Notes: generated from the letters alone by a model not told the origin. A stretch of 64,000 nucleotides of DNA from Bacteroidota bacterium (GCA_022571715.1 JACZXH010000006.1:1-64000), one strand, 5' to 3'. Shown: positions 26,475 through 35,796, counted from the first letter of the stretch. A program made the numbers and translations.

Positions 26475-26894
26475 ATGAAAAGATTTTTATTATTTTTTAC
26501 GATTTTACTAATTTCATGGAAGAGTGAAGCCTATTCGCAATGCAATCCGGATACTTATACCACTGAATGTATACCGAAATTAGCAGCAGGATTTAACTTT
26601 CTAAAAGGATATAAAATTGACGGCAAAGGAGGTGAGAAAGCGAAAGTTGAGTATTCCTATGTTTTTACAAAAGGTACGCAGTATATGATAAATATATGCA
26701 GCGGTGAAAGTGAAGGTATCACTATTAATTTGTTCGATTCACGACGAAATCGTGTAGCATCAAGCTATGTAGAAGGGCAGTACTTAAGTGCCATTGCTTT
26801 TCCATGCAATACTACAGGTATATATTATATTAGCTATACATTCGATGAATCATCACAATACTGCGGCGGCAGTGCCCTGGGATTCAGGAAGTGA
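26475..26894 (+). CDS. Small secreted protein, unknown function
   Basis: The 139-residue product has a signal peptide (MKRFLLFFTILLISWKSEAYSQ) and a beta-rich mature part of about 115 residues containing five cysteines (CNPDTYTTEC near the N-terminus, then CSGE, PCNTTG and YCGGS). The pattern of YMINICSG, ITINLFDSRRNRVASSY and GIYYISYTFDESS resembles a pre-peptidase-C-terminal-like beta-sandwich, but that is a visual impression. A strong terminator follows, ending this transcription unit. Confidence 0.7.
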   Translation: MKRFLLFFTILLISWKSEAYSQCNPDTYTTECIPKLAAGFNFLKGYKIDGKGGEKAKVEYSYVFTKGTQYMINICSGESEGITINLFDSRRNRVASSYVEGQYLSAIAFPCNTTGIYYISYTFDESSQYCGGSALGFRK

Positions 26895-26924
26895 AGTGAA
26901 TTGAATAGCACTGAAGAAAAGTTA

Positions 26925-26945
26925 AGCAGGTTTTCCTGCTTTTTT
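26925..26945 (+). terminator. Rho-independent terminator
   Basis: AGCAGG-TTTT-CCTGCT is a perfect six-base stem with a four-base loop followed by TTTTTC. It ends the lipoprotein and secreted-protein unit and precedes the esterase ATG at 26952, supporting that later start over the ATG-less upstream extension. Confidence 0.75.
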
Positions 26946-26951
26946 CATTAT

Positions 26952-27599
26952 ATGAAAATAGTTAAAGGAATTATTCAATTCAGCTATAATGCCAGGTATT
27001 TTAAATTTGGCCGGATTGATGATACAACCGTTGAGATTTGGTTTGTGTTTCATGGTTACGGTCAAATGGCAAATTATTTTCTGAGAAAATTCGACTGCAT
27101 TTCTGGCGATTCGATATGTGTGATTGCACCAGAAGGCTTGTCTCGCTTTTATTTGGAAGGTTTTTATGGAAAAACTGGTGCCACATGGATGACCAAAGAA
27201 GAGCGGGAAACAGATATAGAAAATTATTTACACTATTTAAATGCCGTTTACTATAAAGAACTGTCAGGTATCGATAACAAAAATATCCACATTACATTTC
27301 TTGGCTTTTCACAAGGTGCAGCCACTGCCTCCAGATGGGCCGTCAGTAATAGCGAGGGCTTAAACCGACTGATTTTATGGGCTGGCATTTTTCCTCCTGA
27401 CTTGAATGTCGAAGCAGATTCTGATACGTTGAAAAATATTGAAGTGTTAAATATTTATGGTCGCAACGATGCGTATTTGAATAATGATGTCATTATGGAA
27501 CAGAAAGAAATTATCAGGAAATTGAATGTTTATGTTAAGACTATCATTTTTGATGGAGGGCATGAAATGGACTCTGATACGCTCGAATCACTTCGATAG
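26952..27599 (+). CDS. Alpha/beta hydrolase, phospholipase/carboxylesterase type
   Basis: A 215-residue serine hydrolase with the compact carboxylesterase (YpfH/EstB-like) layout. The oxyanion region is WFVFHGYGQMA, the nucleophile elbow GFSQGAAT gives Ser120, and Asp173 (YGRNDAY) and His204 (DGGHEMD) complete the triad. A WMTKEERE segment between is typical of this group in Bacteroidota. The start at 26952 is chosen because the open upstream part crosses the terminator at 26925. There is no signal peptide, so it is probably cytoplasmic. The substrate is unknown. Confidence 0.82.
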   Translation: MKIVKGIIQFSYNARYFKFGRIDDTTVEIWFVFHGYGQMANYFLRKFDCISGDSICVIAPEGLSRFYLEGFYGKTGATWMTKEERETDIENYLHYLNAVYYKELSGIDNKNIHITFLGFSQGAATASRWAVSNSEGLNRLILWAGIFPPDLNVEADSDTLKNIEVLNIYGRNDAYLNNDVIMEQKEIIRKLNVYVKTIIFDGGHEMDSDTLESLR

Positions 27600-27619
27600 C
27601 TTTTAACTACTCCCAGTTG

Positions 27620-28381
27620 CTATTGTGTGTCTTTCTTTACAATGGTTGCATTTGCCTGAGCCAAAGGAAGCACAACCATATCGCTGATGTTTACATGTGC
27701 TGGCTGGGTAATAATAAAGTGGATTAGATTTGCAATATCGGCTGCTACGAGAGGCTGAAACCCCTTATACACTGCTCCGGAACGTTTTTTGTCTCCCTTG
27801 AATCGGACCAGGGAGAATTCTGTTTCTACCAGCCCCGGGTTTATTTGGCTGACCTTAATTCCATACTCATTCAGATCGATACGCATCCCGTTATTAATTG
27901 CGTCAACAGCATGTTTGGAAGCGCAATACACATTTCCGTTCGGATATACTTCCTTACCAGCAATAGAGCCAATATTTATAATATGCCCTGCAGATTTTTC
28001 GACCATACGCGGTAGCACCACCTTGGTTACATAGAGCAGGCCTTTCACATTTATATCGATCATGGCATCCCAATCGTCCAGACTTCCGGTTTGGATGGGT
28101 GCAAATCCATGTGCATTACCTGCGTTGTTTATAAGTATATCAATATCGCTCCAGTCACCAGACAGGGAACTGATGGAAGAAAATATCTCTTCCTTATTAC
28201 GCACATCAAATGATAATGAAATAGTATCTGTTTCTTGCCCTAATTGTACTACAAGTCGTTTTAGTCGTTCTTTTCTTCTACCGCAAACGATGAGTCTGAA
28301 TTTATGTTTTGCCAGCAATTTTGCCGTTGCTTCCCCAATTCCTGAAGTAGCACCTGTAATCAAAACAATTTTATTCCTCAT
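27620..28381 (-). CDS. SDR-family NAD(P)-dependent oxidoreductase
   Basis: A classical short-chain dehydrogenase of 253 residues. The cofactor motif is TGATSGIG (residues 9-16), then CGRRKERL, which suggests NADP preference, NNAG (85-88), and the catalytic Ser139, Tyr152 and Lys156 (NVYCASKHAVDAI). It is close to the YdfG/serine 3-dehydrogenase group by its N-terminus and its ETEFSLVRFKGD segment. It lies 11 bases after porT on the same strand, but no functional link is evident. Confidence 0.88.
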   Translation of the reverse strand: MRNKIVLITGATSGIGEATAKLLAKHKFRLIVCGRRKERLKRLVVQLGQETDTISLSFDVRNKEEIFSSISSLSGDWSDIDILINNAGNAHGFAPIQTGSLDDWDAMIDINVKGLLYVTKVVLPRMVEKSAGHIINIGSIAGKEVYPNGNVYCASKHAVDAINNGMRIDLNEYGIKVSQINPGLVETEFSLVRFKGDKKRSGAVYKGFQPLVAADIANLIHFIITQPAHVNISDMVVLPLAQANATIVKKDTQ

Positions 28382-28392
28382 TTCGACTTAAT

Positions 28393-29130
28393 CTACTGAA
28401 AGTGAAAATATATGGCAATGACGTTGGAATTTAGACGATCAATTCCTTCACTCAGGTCATTCTTTCTTGTTGAAAGCAGATTTACAAGTCCTTTTGAAAA
28501 ACGTATTTCAGGCGAAAACTTGAATAATGGATAATATTTATCCAATCCGAAGCCTATCTCAAGTATTAAATTGAATCGCTCGATTTGAAGCAGATCTGCA
28601 TTTTCCTGAAGATCGCTAGTTCCGGAGGCCTCAAACCCCGGCGTTAGCCCTCCTATAAAATACATCCGAGTATTCCTTCTCCTGGCTGATTTGTATTTGA
28701 CAAGTAATGGTAATTCTACCACAGTAGATTCTTCTACTTCTACTCTCTGTGAGGCGTTTAAAAAATTATATTCCAGTTTATATTCATAAAAACTCACCCT
28801 GGGCGTCAGCCTGAAGTCGAGGTATTCCGACAAATTTGCATTTATGATAAAGCCCAGTGAAAATCCGATTGACCACTTTGGTAAAATTGAATGAACCGAG
28901 TCAAGCATATCAACAAATGCCTGAGAGTATTTCATCTGAAATGAGGAAGCATGCAAACCTATGCTGAAACCATACGTAATAACTTTACGGCTATCGTAAT
29001 TGGGGTTATAAATTACGTCACCTCCCTGCCCAAACACTATCATCGAACTTAACAGTATTAGAAGAAAGGTTACAAATATTATTTTTGCCCGGTATAGATC
29101 GCACTTATACCAAATGTCAACCGGTTGCAT
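28393..29130 (-). CDS. porT: Type IX secretion protein PorT/SprT-like
   Basis: A probable outer-membrane beta-barrel protein of about 245 residues, matching the PorT (SprT) component of the type IX secretion and gliding machinery. Evidence: a hydrophobic signal segment (KIIFVTFLLILLSSMIVFGQ), NYDSRKVITYGFSIG at the start of the mature part (compare the NYDxKxxHFGFxxG of the family), FRLTPRVSFYEYKLEYNF, VELPLLVKYKS, and YFIGGLTPGF. It directly follows ubiE, an order conserved in many Bacteroidota. The ATG at 29130 overlaps ubiE by 52 bases and gives an unusually long n-region, so the true start may be further in. Confidence 0.8.
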   Translation of the reverse strand: MQPVDIWYKCDLYRAKIIFVTFLLILLSSMIVFGQGGDVIYNPNYDSRKVITYGFSIGLHASSFQMKYSQAFVDMLDSVHSILPKWSIGFSLGFIINANLSEYLDFRLTPRVSFYEYKLEYNFLNASQRVEVEESTVVELPLLVKYKSARRRNTRMYFIGGLTPGFEASGTSDLQENADLLQIERFNLILEIGFGLDKYYPLFKFSPEIRFSKGLVNLLSTRKNDLSEGIDRLNSNVIAIYFHFQ

Positions 29131-29801
29131 GATACTTTTTTAAATCCAACATTTTTTAGTAAATACACAAAGTCCTCTCCATTCGGAAATTCTTTAACCG
29201 ACTCAGGCAGATATGAATACGCTGCGTTGTCTTTTGATATAAACCGTCCTATCTGAGGCAAGACTGTGTTAAAATAAAAGTTAAACAATTGTTTTAATGG
29301 GAAAACTTCTGGTACCGAAAACTCAAGAATTACCGCTTTCCCTCCTTGCGTCATTACACGGTATATCTCCTTTAAGCCTGAATCAAGATTTTCAAAATTC
29401 CTCACACCAAAAGCAACGATCACCGCATCAAATTTATTATCTTCAAAAGGAAGATTTTCCGAATCCCCGTATCGTAATTCAATCCTGTCCTGAAGATTAA
29501 GCTTATTGATTTTATTTCTTCCTACTTCCAACATCCCCTTTGAAATATCAATCCCAATGATTTTTTCGGGATTGAGTTTAAGTGCTTCAATGGCAAAATC
29601 TCCCGTTCCGGTTGCTACGTCAAGAATATACTCCGGCCGGTTTTTATTTAGCATCTTAATTGCTTTTTTACGCCAAAGAATATCAATCCCAAAACTGAGA
29701 AAATGATTCAGAAAGTCATACTTCCCACTAATGTTATCGAACATCACAGCAACCTGTTCTTTTTTACCAGTACTATTATCTTTATATGGAACTACTTCCA
29801 T
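29079..29801 (-). CDS. ubiE: Demethylmenaquinone methyltransferase
   Basis: UbiE/MenG adds the methyl group in the last step of menaquinone synthesis, using SAM. The 240-residue protein shows VAVMFDNISGKYDFLNHFLSFGIDILWRKKAI, the SAM motif ILDVATGTGDFAIEAL, IGIDISKGMLEVGR, YGDSENLPFEDNKFDAVIVAFGVRNFEN and the late GKAVILEFSVPEVFPLKQLFNFYFNTVLP. All are diagnostic. The product feeds menaquinone to the respiratory chain that includes Na+-NQR. Its 3' end overlaps the porT frame. Confidence 0.96.
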   Translation of the reverse strand: MEVVPYKDNSTGKKEQVAVMFDNISGKYDFLNHFLSFGIDILWRKKAIKMLNKNRPEYILDVATGTGDFAIEALKLNPEKIIGIDISKGMLEVGRNKINKLNLQDRIELRYGDSENLPFEDNKFDAVIVAFGVRNFENLDSGLKEIYRVMTQGGKAVILEFSVPEVFPLKQLFNFYFNTVLPQIGRFISKDNAAYSYLPESVKEFPNGEDFVYLLKNVGFKKVSCNRLTFGISAIYTGQK

Positions 29802-29891
29802 TAGTTTAAATTCGTAAAATTGAATAGAGGTGCAAATATCCTGATTAGTAAATTGAAATAATATAAAGTGCCGCTTTCTTACTTTTTGAAA

Positions 29892-31877
29892 TTACTTGCT
29901 CAATATAACCATTTCTACGCGGCGGTTTAGTTCTCTTCCTTCTTTTTCGTCATCATTGCTGGCAAGCGGAAATCGTGACCCCAGGCCCCCTGTTTTAATA
30001 CGACGGGTATCAATATTTTTACTTATCAGAAAATTCTTAACGGCAAGCGCTCTTTGTAATGATAATTCAATATTGTACTTTTCCGTACCCACCTTGTCCG
30101 TATAACCCACTATTCCGATTTGCATACCCGAATTTTCCGACATCATTTTCTCAAGTTTGTTCAGCTCGGTATATGACTCGTCCTTTAGAATGGTTTTATC
30201 AAAATCAAAATATAAATTATGTAAGACTTTACTATAACCTTTTACGAGTTTACTTAAGCGTATCACTCGTTCCACCGTAACGGCTTCACTGCCTGCGCCC
30301 GGTAAAGTCACATTATCATTGTAATATGCAAATCCTTTCATTTCTGCACTCAACTCATATTCCAGTTGTTTTTCATCAGTAATTGAAAACTCATATATCC
30401 CGTTATTTCCTGAATATGGTATCAGTATGTTGCGGCCTGCTACCTTCAAGCTAACCTTTGCGTCAAGAATCTCTTCCGATTCCGCATCAATCACTTTTAT
30501 TAAAACGGTTACCGGTAACGCGTCAGGTTGTTTAATTTTTTCAATTTTCTCTTTATCGTCAATAAATGTAATTTCATAAATATCAGTAAATCCAAAACCA
30601 TCTTCTCGAGTAGTTGCGTAGTATGCTCTGTAACCATCCACAGAAGGTGAGAAATGCACATCTTCGTCGGGTGTATTTATCGGATATCCTAGATTTTGTG
30701 GTAATCCCCAGGTATCAGAGGCTGTACTATAATCGGATTTATATATATCGAAGCCTCCCATTCCACGTCCACCAAGGCTTGAAAAATATAGTGTTTTGTT
30801 TTCACAACATATAAAAGGTCCCTCTTCGTCATATTCCGTATTGATAACCGGTCCCAGGTTTCTTGGCTTTTTCCAGCCACCAGAGTTATTCCGCTCGCTT
30901 ACATAAATATCAAAACCTCCGTTGCCTCCAGGTCGGTTTGACGAAAAGTAAAGCCACTGTCCGTCTTCCGACAAAGTAACTCCGTTTTCGTTATATTCAG
31001 AATTAACCGGTTCGGGAAGTCTTTCAGCTTTCGACCATCTACCGTCAGATTGCAAAACCGACTTGAAGATATCACCACTGTTTACATCAGAATTATATAT
31101 GTACAGTGCAGTTCCATCCTTAGAGAGTGCAAGGTTTGAATCGTGCGAGGGTGTATTTATTTGAGTGCCAATATTTTCAGCTTCACTCCAGGTGCCATCA
31201 TTTTTTCTTACAGTAAAAAATATATCCTCAAATGGAAAATTATCGGTATGTACATCTTCCGAAATATTTCCATCACGTCTTCTGCTGGTAAAGATCAGTA
31301 GTGTTTCCTCCTTATTAAGTACTGGGGCATAATCATCGAATTCAGAATTTACACTGCTCCCAAGATTTACAATCGAAACCTTTCGTGGCGAGGCAACAAG
31401 CTCTTTACCTATCCCACATTCGCTGATTTTCCTTTTTACTGTTTTTAGTGTAACAAAATTTTCACCCGAATATTTAGGATGTTCGTTTATATGCTGAATA
31501 TATTTGTTGTAGTAGGAAATCGCATCGTCAAATAAAAGTTCATAATGAAAGGAAACACCAATTTTGTAAAGCAAATCAAATGAATAATCCGGATCAAGTT
31601 CAAAGGTCTTAAGAAAATACTGTCTCGCCCTTCCCTTGTGAACTGATACAAGATACAACCGACCTGCCATAAAATTAGCCTTAATATTATCAGGGTCGGC
31701 ATCAAGCGCCGCAAGATATTGTTCACGCGCCTGTTCGTAGGCCTGTGTAGCATTTAGAATTTCATCCCCGATTTCTACAAGTTGTTCAGCTAATTCTTTA
31801 TTATTCTGGGCAAAAATGATGCAGGGAAATGCCAAAAAATACAATATAATAATGGAAAAACTGATTTTATGATTCAT
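29892..31877 (-). CDS. PorE-like protein: TPR, PD40 propeller, CRD and OmpA domains
   Basis: The 661-residue protein has a signal peptide (FSIIILYFLAFPCIIFAQ), TPR-like repeats (about 30-140; AREQYLAALDADPDNIKANFMAGRLYL), a run of PD40/WD40-like blades (about 190-430, with SRRRDG, SKDGTALYIYNSD, SEDGQWLYFSSNRPGGNGGFDIY and FSPSVDGYRAYYATTR), a carboxypeptidase regulatory-like domain (about 450-540) and a C-terminal OmpA peptidoglycan-binding domain (about 555-661, GYTDKVGTEKYNIELSLQRA). This four-domain order is that of the type IX secretion protein PorE. Paralogues of the same layout exist, so PorE itself is not proven. It lies just upstream of ubiE-porT. Confidence 0.82.
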   Translation of the reverse strand: MNHKISFSIIILYFLAFPCIIFAQNNKELAEQLVEIGDEILNATQAYEQAREQYLAALDADPDNIKANFMAGRLYLVSVHKGRARQYFLKTFELDPDYSFDLLYKIGVSFHYELLFDDAISYYNKYIQHINEHPKYSGENFVTLKTVKRKISECGIGKELVASPRKVSIVNLGSSVNSEFDDYAPVLNKEETLLIFTSRRRDGNISEDVHTDNFPFEDIFFTVRKNDGTWSEAENIGTQINTPSHDSNLALSKDGTALYIYNSDVNSGDIFKSVLQSDGRWSKAERLPEPVNSEYNENGVTLSEDGQWLYFSSNRPGGNGGFDIYVSERNNSGGWKKPRNLGPVINTEYDEEGPFICCENKTLYFSSLGGRGMGGFDIYKSDYSTASDTWGLPQNLGYPINTPDEDVHFSPSVDGYRAYYATTREDGFGFTDIYEITFIDDKEKIEKIKQPDALPVTVLIKVIDAESEEILDAKVSLKVAGRNILIPYSGNNGIYEFSITDEKQLEYELSAEMKGFAYYNDNVTLPGAGSEAVTVERVIRLSKLVKGYSKVLHNLYFDFDKTILKDESYTELNKLEKMMSENSGMQIGIVGYTDKVGTEKYNIELSLQRALAVKNFLISKNIDTRRIKTGGLGSRFPLASNDDEKEGRELNRRVEMVILSK

Positions 31878-32025
31878 CCAGCTATAATATTGAATGGTTC
31901 ATTATATAAAATTGAATTTTTTTGTAAAATAATTTAGTTTATGGTCAATTCAAATTGATTTAATCTAGAATTTGATTCGATATCGCTTTAAATGGTGCAA
32001 TTTAGTTAATTCTTTTTGTTGAACA

Positions 32026-32628
32026 ATGCATATAAAATCAGTACATTTTGTAAAAAGTAGTACTTCTTTTGATCAATGCCCATCACCGGAAAGAACCGAA
32101 TTTGCTTTTATCGGACGATCAAATGTAGGTAAATCATCGCTTATTAACTTGGTTACAACCCGCAAAAGTATGGCTAAAATCTCATCCACACCTGGCAAAA
32201 CACAACTCATAAACCATTTTTTGATTAATGATAAATGGTACCTGGTTGATCTTCCAGGGTACGGTTGGGCAAAAACAAGTAAGGAAAACAAAGCAAAATG
32301 GAAAATAATGATCCGCGAATACCTGGAAAAACGTGAAAACCTGGCTTTGACATTTGTATTAGTGGACATAAGGCTTGATCCACAACGAATTGATTCGGAA
32401 TTCATCAACTGGATGGGCACTAAACAAATACCTTTTGTTATCGTGTTCACCAAAGTCGATAAAATTTCGAAAACCAAGGTTCAGCCAGCTATTATTAAAT
32501 ACAAAAAAACATTAATGAATACCTGGGATGCATTGCCTCACATAATTATTTCCTCTGCAAAAACAAAAACAGGAAAAGAGGAAATATTAAATTTTATTGA
32601 TCAAACCCTCAAAGTGACCCCCTTTTAA
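32026..32628 (+). CDS. engB: Ribosome biogenesis GTP-binding protein EngB (YsxC/YihA)
   Basis: EngB is an essential small GTPase that helps assemble the large ribosomal subunit. The 200-residue protein has G1 GRSNVGKS (residues 30-37), STPGKTQLINHFLIND, G3 DLPGYGWA, and G4 TKVDK, with SSAKTKTGKEEIL as G5. Length and motif order are normal. It is followed 58 bases later by a DUF5606 gene on the same strand. Confidence 0.95.
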   Translation: MHIKSVHFVKSSTSFDQCPSPERTEFAFIGRSNVGKSSLINLVTTRKSMAKISSTPGKTQLINHFLINDKWYLVDLPGYGWAKTSKENKAKWKIMIREYLEKRENLALTFVLVDIRLDPQRIDSEFINWMGTKQIPFVIVFTKVDKISKTKVQPAIIKYKKTLMNTWDALPHIIISSAKTKTGKEEILNFIDQTLKVTPF

Positions 32629-32686
32629 TCCAAAAGAAATAACTTTACCAATATTGATAATAAAAGCCAACGAATAGTAATACAAA

Positions 32687-33112
32687 ATGAAATACAAAGA
32701 TATAGCTTCTGTATCAGGCAAAAGCGGACTTTTTAGGGTGTTATCTCCGGCGAGATCCGGCGTGATATTGGAGTCGCTCAATGACGAAAAAATAAGAATT
32801 GTTGCCGGAATTCATCAAAAAGTATCGGTATTGGATGAAATCTCTGTATTTGTACATAATAAAGATGGATCGGTCCCTTTAAAAGAAGTTTTACATAAAA
32901 TATATATTGAGTTTGAAGGCGATCCGGGTGTTGACAGCGCTGCTTCGTCAGAAGAATTTAAAGCATTTTTTAAACATATATTGCCTGAATATGATGAAAA
33001 CAAGGTATATGTATCAGACATGAAAAAAATTGTTGGCTGGTATAACATCCTTTATAAACAACTCCCTGATCTGGTGAAAAAAGACCAAATAAGTACAGAA
33101 AAAGAAAAATAA
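32687..33112 (+). CDS. DUF5606 domain protein
   Basis: The 141-residue protein begins MKYKDIASVSGKSGLFRVL, followed by RSGVILESLNDEKIRI and KVSVLDEISVF, the pattern of DUF5606, a small family conserved in Bacteroidota. It has no signal peptide. The C-terminal half is helical (SSEEFKAFFKHILPEYDENKVYVSDMKKIVGWYNIL), and the N-terminal part may be an SH3-like barrel. Function unknown. It lies between engB and another small protein, all on the plus strand. Confidence 0.85.
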   Translation: MKYKDIASVSGKSGLFRVLSPARSGVILESLNDEKIRIVAGIHQKVSVLDEISVFVHNKDGSVPLKEVLHKIYIEFEGDPGVDSAASSEEFKAFFKHILPEYDENKVYVSDMKKIVGWYNILYKQLPDLVKKDQISTEKEK

Positions 33113-33123
33113 CCGGCAATGAA

Positions 33124-33447
33124 ATGGGAATTCATGACCTGACCACAGCTTTGAGCTTTATTCAAAAAGACCTTTCGCTTCCTGAATCAGAAATTAACCT
33201 TTCTGAAAAACCTGAACTGGAAGAACTTCATCAATACCTGACAGCAGCCATCCGGAAGTTACTTAACAAAGATTTTAACCGGTTGATAAACATACTGTAC
33301 CGGATTGACATTACGGAAAGTCGCGTAGCAAAAGTGCTTCATACCGATGATCCGATGCAAATCGCATCTGAACTTGCCAGCCTGGTTATAGAAAGAGAAC
33401 TTCAAAAAGTGGCTACCCGCAAAATATATGCTAACCGCGACCTTTGA
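33124..33447 (+). CDS. Conserved small helical protein
   Basis: A 107-residue soluble helical protein ([49 protein letters not shown]) with no named domain that I recognise. It starts 11 bases after the DUF5606 gene, suggesting co-transcription, and its 3' end overlaps fbp, on the other strand, by 17 bases. The pattern of a [16 protein letters not shown] motif is seen in uncharacterised Bacteroidota proteins, as far as I can recall. Function unknown. Confidence 0.65.
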   Translation: MGIHDLTTALSFIQKDLSLPESEINLSEKPELEELHQYLTAAIRKLLNKDFNRLINILYRIDITESRVAKVLHTDDPMQIASELASLVIERELQKVATRKIYANRDL

Positions 33448-34435
33448 AATCCGCTACTTTTTCCACCATACTTGTTGAACCTACAAAAAACGGCACTTGC
33501 TGGTGAATATCTGTAGGTGCGATGTCAAGAATTCTTTTTTCCCCGTCCGTAGCTGCGCCTCCTGCCTGCTCGATAATAAATGCAAGAGCATTACATTCAT
33601 ACATAAGTCTGAGTTTACCGTTTGGGTTTTTAGCTGTAGATGGATACATATAAATACCACCTTTCAGCAAGTTTCGGTGAAAATCAGCTACAAGCGAGCC
33701 AATATACCTTCCGGAACAATTATTATTCCGGCAATCTTCAATAAACTGTTTTACATAATCGGGGAAACTATGGTATGATCCCTCATTTACTGAATAAATT
33801 CTGCCCTCAACCGGTATTTTCATCCGTGTATGCGACAAAAAGTATTCGCCAAGTGAAGGATCGTATGTAAATCCAAACACTCCATAACCCATTGTAATAA
33901 CAAGCATTGTGGATGATCCGTAAAGCAAATACCCAGCAAGCACCTGGGTATTGCCGGGTTGCAAATAATCTTCACGGGTAATGACAGCGCCTACTGAAGA
34001 TCTTCTTTTATAAATGGAAAAAATAGTACCGATCGACACATTTACATCGATGTTTGATGATCCATCAAGTGGATCAATTGCCACCACATACTTTGAATTT
34101 TTATTTACTTCTATCACATGTTCTTCTTCTTCTGAAATTATTGCGCAAACTTCTCCTCCTTTTTCGAGCGCACGTGAAAAACGGATATTTGCAAGAACAT
34201 CCAGCTTTTGCTGATCATCGCCAGCTATATTTTTTGTCCCGATGCTCCCGGCAAGATTCATTAGGCCTGCTTTGTTGATCTCCCGGTTCACTACCTTGCC
34301 CGAAAGGGCAATATCCCTGAGGAGTTGCGAAAATTCACCGGTAGCGGTTGGAAAACGATCCTGGTTGCTTTTAATAAAACGATCCAGTGGTATCCCGATA
34401 GGTGCAGCAATTCTTGATTCTTCCATATTATCCAT
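33431..34435 (-). CDS. fbp: Fructose-1,6-bisphosphatase, class I
   Basis: Fbp hydrolyses fructose-1,6-bisphosphate in gluconeogenesis. The 334-residue length is normal. Metal and phosphate motifs are SEEEEHV (residues about 101-107), [10 protein letters not shown] (121-130), and [70 protein letters not shown] near the C-terminus. All are diagnostic of class I enzymes. It faces an aspartate kinase gene across a 68-base divergent region with a perfect palindrome. pfkA, the opposing glycolytic enzyme, lies about 11 kb away. Confidence 0.96.
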   Translation of the reverse strand: MDNMEESRIAAPIGIPLDRFIKSNQDRFPTATGEFSQLLRDIALSGKVVNREINKAGLMNLAGSIGTKNIAGDDQQKLDVLANIRFSRALEKGGEVCAIISEEEEHVIEVNKNSKYVVAIDPLDGSSNIDVNVSIGTIFSIYKRRSSVGAVITREDYLQPGNTQVLAGYLLYGSSTMLVITMGYGVFGFTYDPSLGEYFLSHTRMKIPVEGRIYSVNEGSYHSFPDYVKQFIEDCRNNNCSGRYIGSLVADFHRNLLKGGIYMYPSTAKNPNGKLRLMYECNALAFIIEQAGGAATDGEKRILDIAPTDIHQQVPFFVGSTSMVEKVADFKGRG

Positions 34436-34462
34436 AGTTATACTTTATTCATCTGGAATCCC

Positions 34463-34480
34463 TATTTTCGCGCGAAAATA
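34463..34480. promoter_or_regulatory. Perfect 18-bp palindrome in the fbp-lysC divergent region
   Basis: TATTTTCGCGCGAAAATA is a perfect inverted repeat centred between the fbp start (34435) and the aspartate kinase start (34504). Its position and symmetry suit a dimeric repressor or activator site. The binding protein is unknown. Confidence 0.55.
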
Positions 34481-34503
34481 ATTGTTAACAGCGTAATAAA
34501 TAA

Positions 34504-35781
34504 ATGCAGGTATTCAAATTTGGAGGTGCTTCTATAAATACTGCAAATGCAGTCAGAAAGCTCTTTGAAATCGTTTGCACTCGAAACAGTAGCCCACTAA
34601 TTGTAATAATATCAGCAATGGGCAAATCAACCAATGTCCTTGAAGAAATACTAGACATAAAAATCCGAAATAACTCATTTAAAACTACTCTAAAAAAATT
34701 TAAAAAATACCATTTAGAAATATGTAAAATTCTATTTGATGATTCAGATAACAGAATTTTTTACGAACTCAACCAGATTTTTCTTAAACTTGAACATACA
34801 TTAAATCGTGTGAATGCTGGCAAACATGATTGGTCATACGACCAGGTCATATCCTTTGGCGAAAAAATCTCTTCTCTAATCGTCTCTACATATCTGAATG
34901 TATCCGGATTAAAATGCAAATTACTTCCTGCAACAGATGTTATCAAAACCACAGGTGAATTTAGAGAAGCCAGGATTATCTGGGATTCAACGTCAGAAAA
35001 AATCAGGGATGCAGTTTCATTATATGGCAATTATGATATTATTCTATCGCAAGGTTTTATTGGTGCTGATAGTTCGGGCAATACCACTACCCTCGGTCGC
35101 GAAGGATCTGACTTTACCGCTGCCATATTTGCCAATTGTCTCAATGCAACCTCCCTAACGGTATGGAAAGATGTACCAGGGATTATGAATGCAGATCCGA
35201 GAATTACTGATGACCCCGTAATGTTTAATGCACTATCATATTACGAGGCTTCTGAAATGTCTTATTATGGTGCCAAAGTTATTCACCCTAAAACCATCAG
35301 ACCACTTGCGAACAAAAACATACCGTTGTTTGTAAGAGGATTTTATGATTATGAGAAACCCGGTACACGTATTCACAATTGTAAGTCTGATCCAGAAATT
35401 TATGCGGTTATTTACAAAGGAGATCAGTGCCTTTTTTCTTTTCGGTTTGCTGATTTCAATTTTATAAGCGAAAAAAGTCTTGTTCGAATATATAGTGTGT
35501 TGAATGCCCTGAATATCCGAATAAATATGATGCAAAACTCCGCTATATCGTTTTCTATCTGCATTGATCAACATGAAAAGAAAATCCAGAAGCTTATCGA
35601 AATGCTACAGCATAAATTTGTATTGCACTATAACACCGGACTTAGGCTGGTTACGATTAAAAACTATGATCAGCATGCACTTGAGCAATATCGACCAAAA
35701 GTGGGATTACTGCTTGAGCAAAAGAGCAGATCCGATTATCAGGCGGTTTTCAAGCCTGCATATGCAAAACCTAATCTATGA
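34504..35781 (+). CDS. Aspartate kinase
   Basis: Aspartokinase phosphorylates aspartate, the entry to lysine, threonine, methionine and diaminopimelate synthesis. The 425-residue protein opens with MQVFKFGGASINTANAVRK, has IVIISAMGKSTNVLEE, FGEKISSLIVSTYLN, QGFIGADSSGNTTTLGREGSDFTAAIFANCLNA and VWKDVPGIMNADPRI, and YEASEMSYYGAKVIHPKTI. ACT-like regulatory sequence fills the last 130 residues. It is not fused to homoserine dehydrogenase. It diverges from fbp across a palindrome. Confidence 0.92.
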   Translation: MQVFKFGGASINTANAVRKLFEIVCTRNSSPLIVIISAMGKSTNVLEEILDIKIRNNSFKTTLKKFKKYHLEICKILFDDSDNRIFYELNQIFLKLEHTLNRVNAGKHDWSYDQVISFGEKISSLIVSTYLNVSGLKCKLLPATDVIKTTGEFREARIIWDSTSEKIRDAVSLYGNYDIILSQGFIGADSSGNTTTLGREGSDFTAAIFANCLNATSLTVWKDVPGIMNADPRITDDPVMFNALSYYEASEMSYYGAKVIHPKTIRPLANKNIPLFVRGFYDYEKPGTRIHNCKSDPEIYAVIYKGDQCLFSFRFADFNFISEKSLVRIYSVLNALNIRINMMQNSAISFSICIDQHEKKIQKLIEMLQHKFVLHYNTGLRLVTIKNYDQHALEQYRPKVGLLLEQKSRSDYQAVFKPAYAKPNL

Positions 35782-35796
35782 GATATATTTCTTTAT

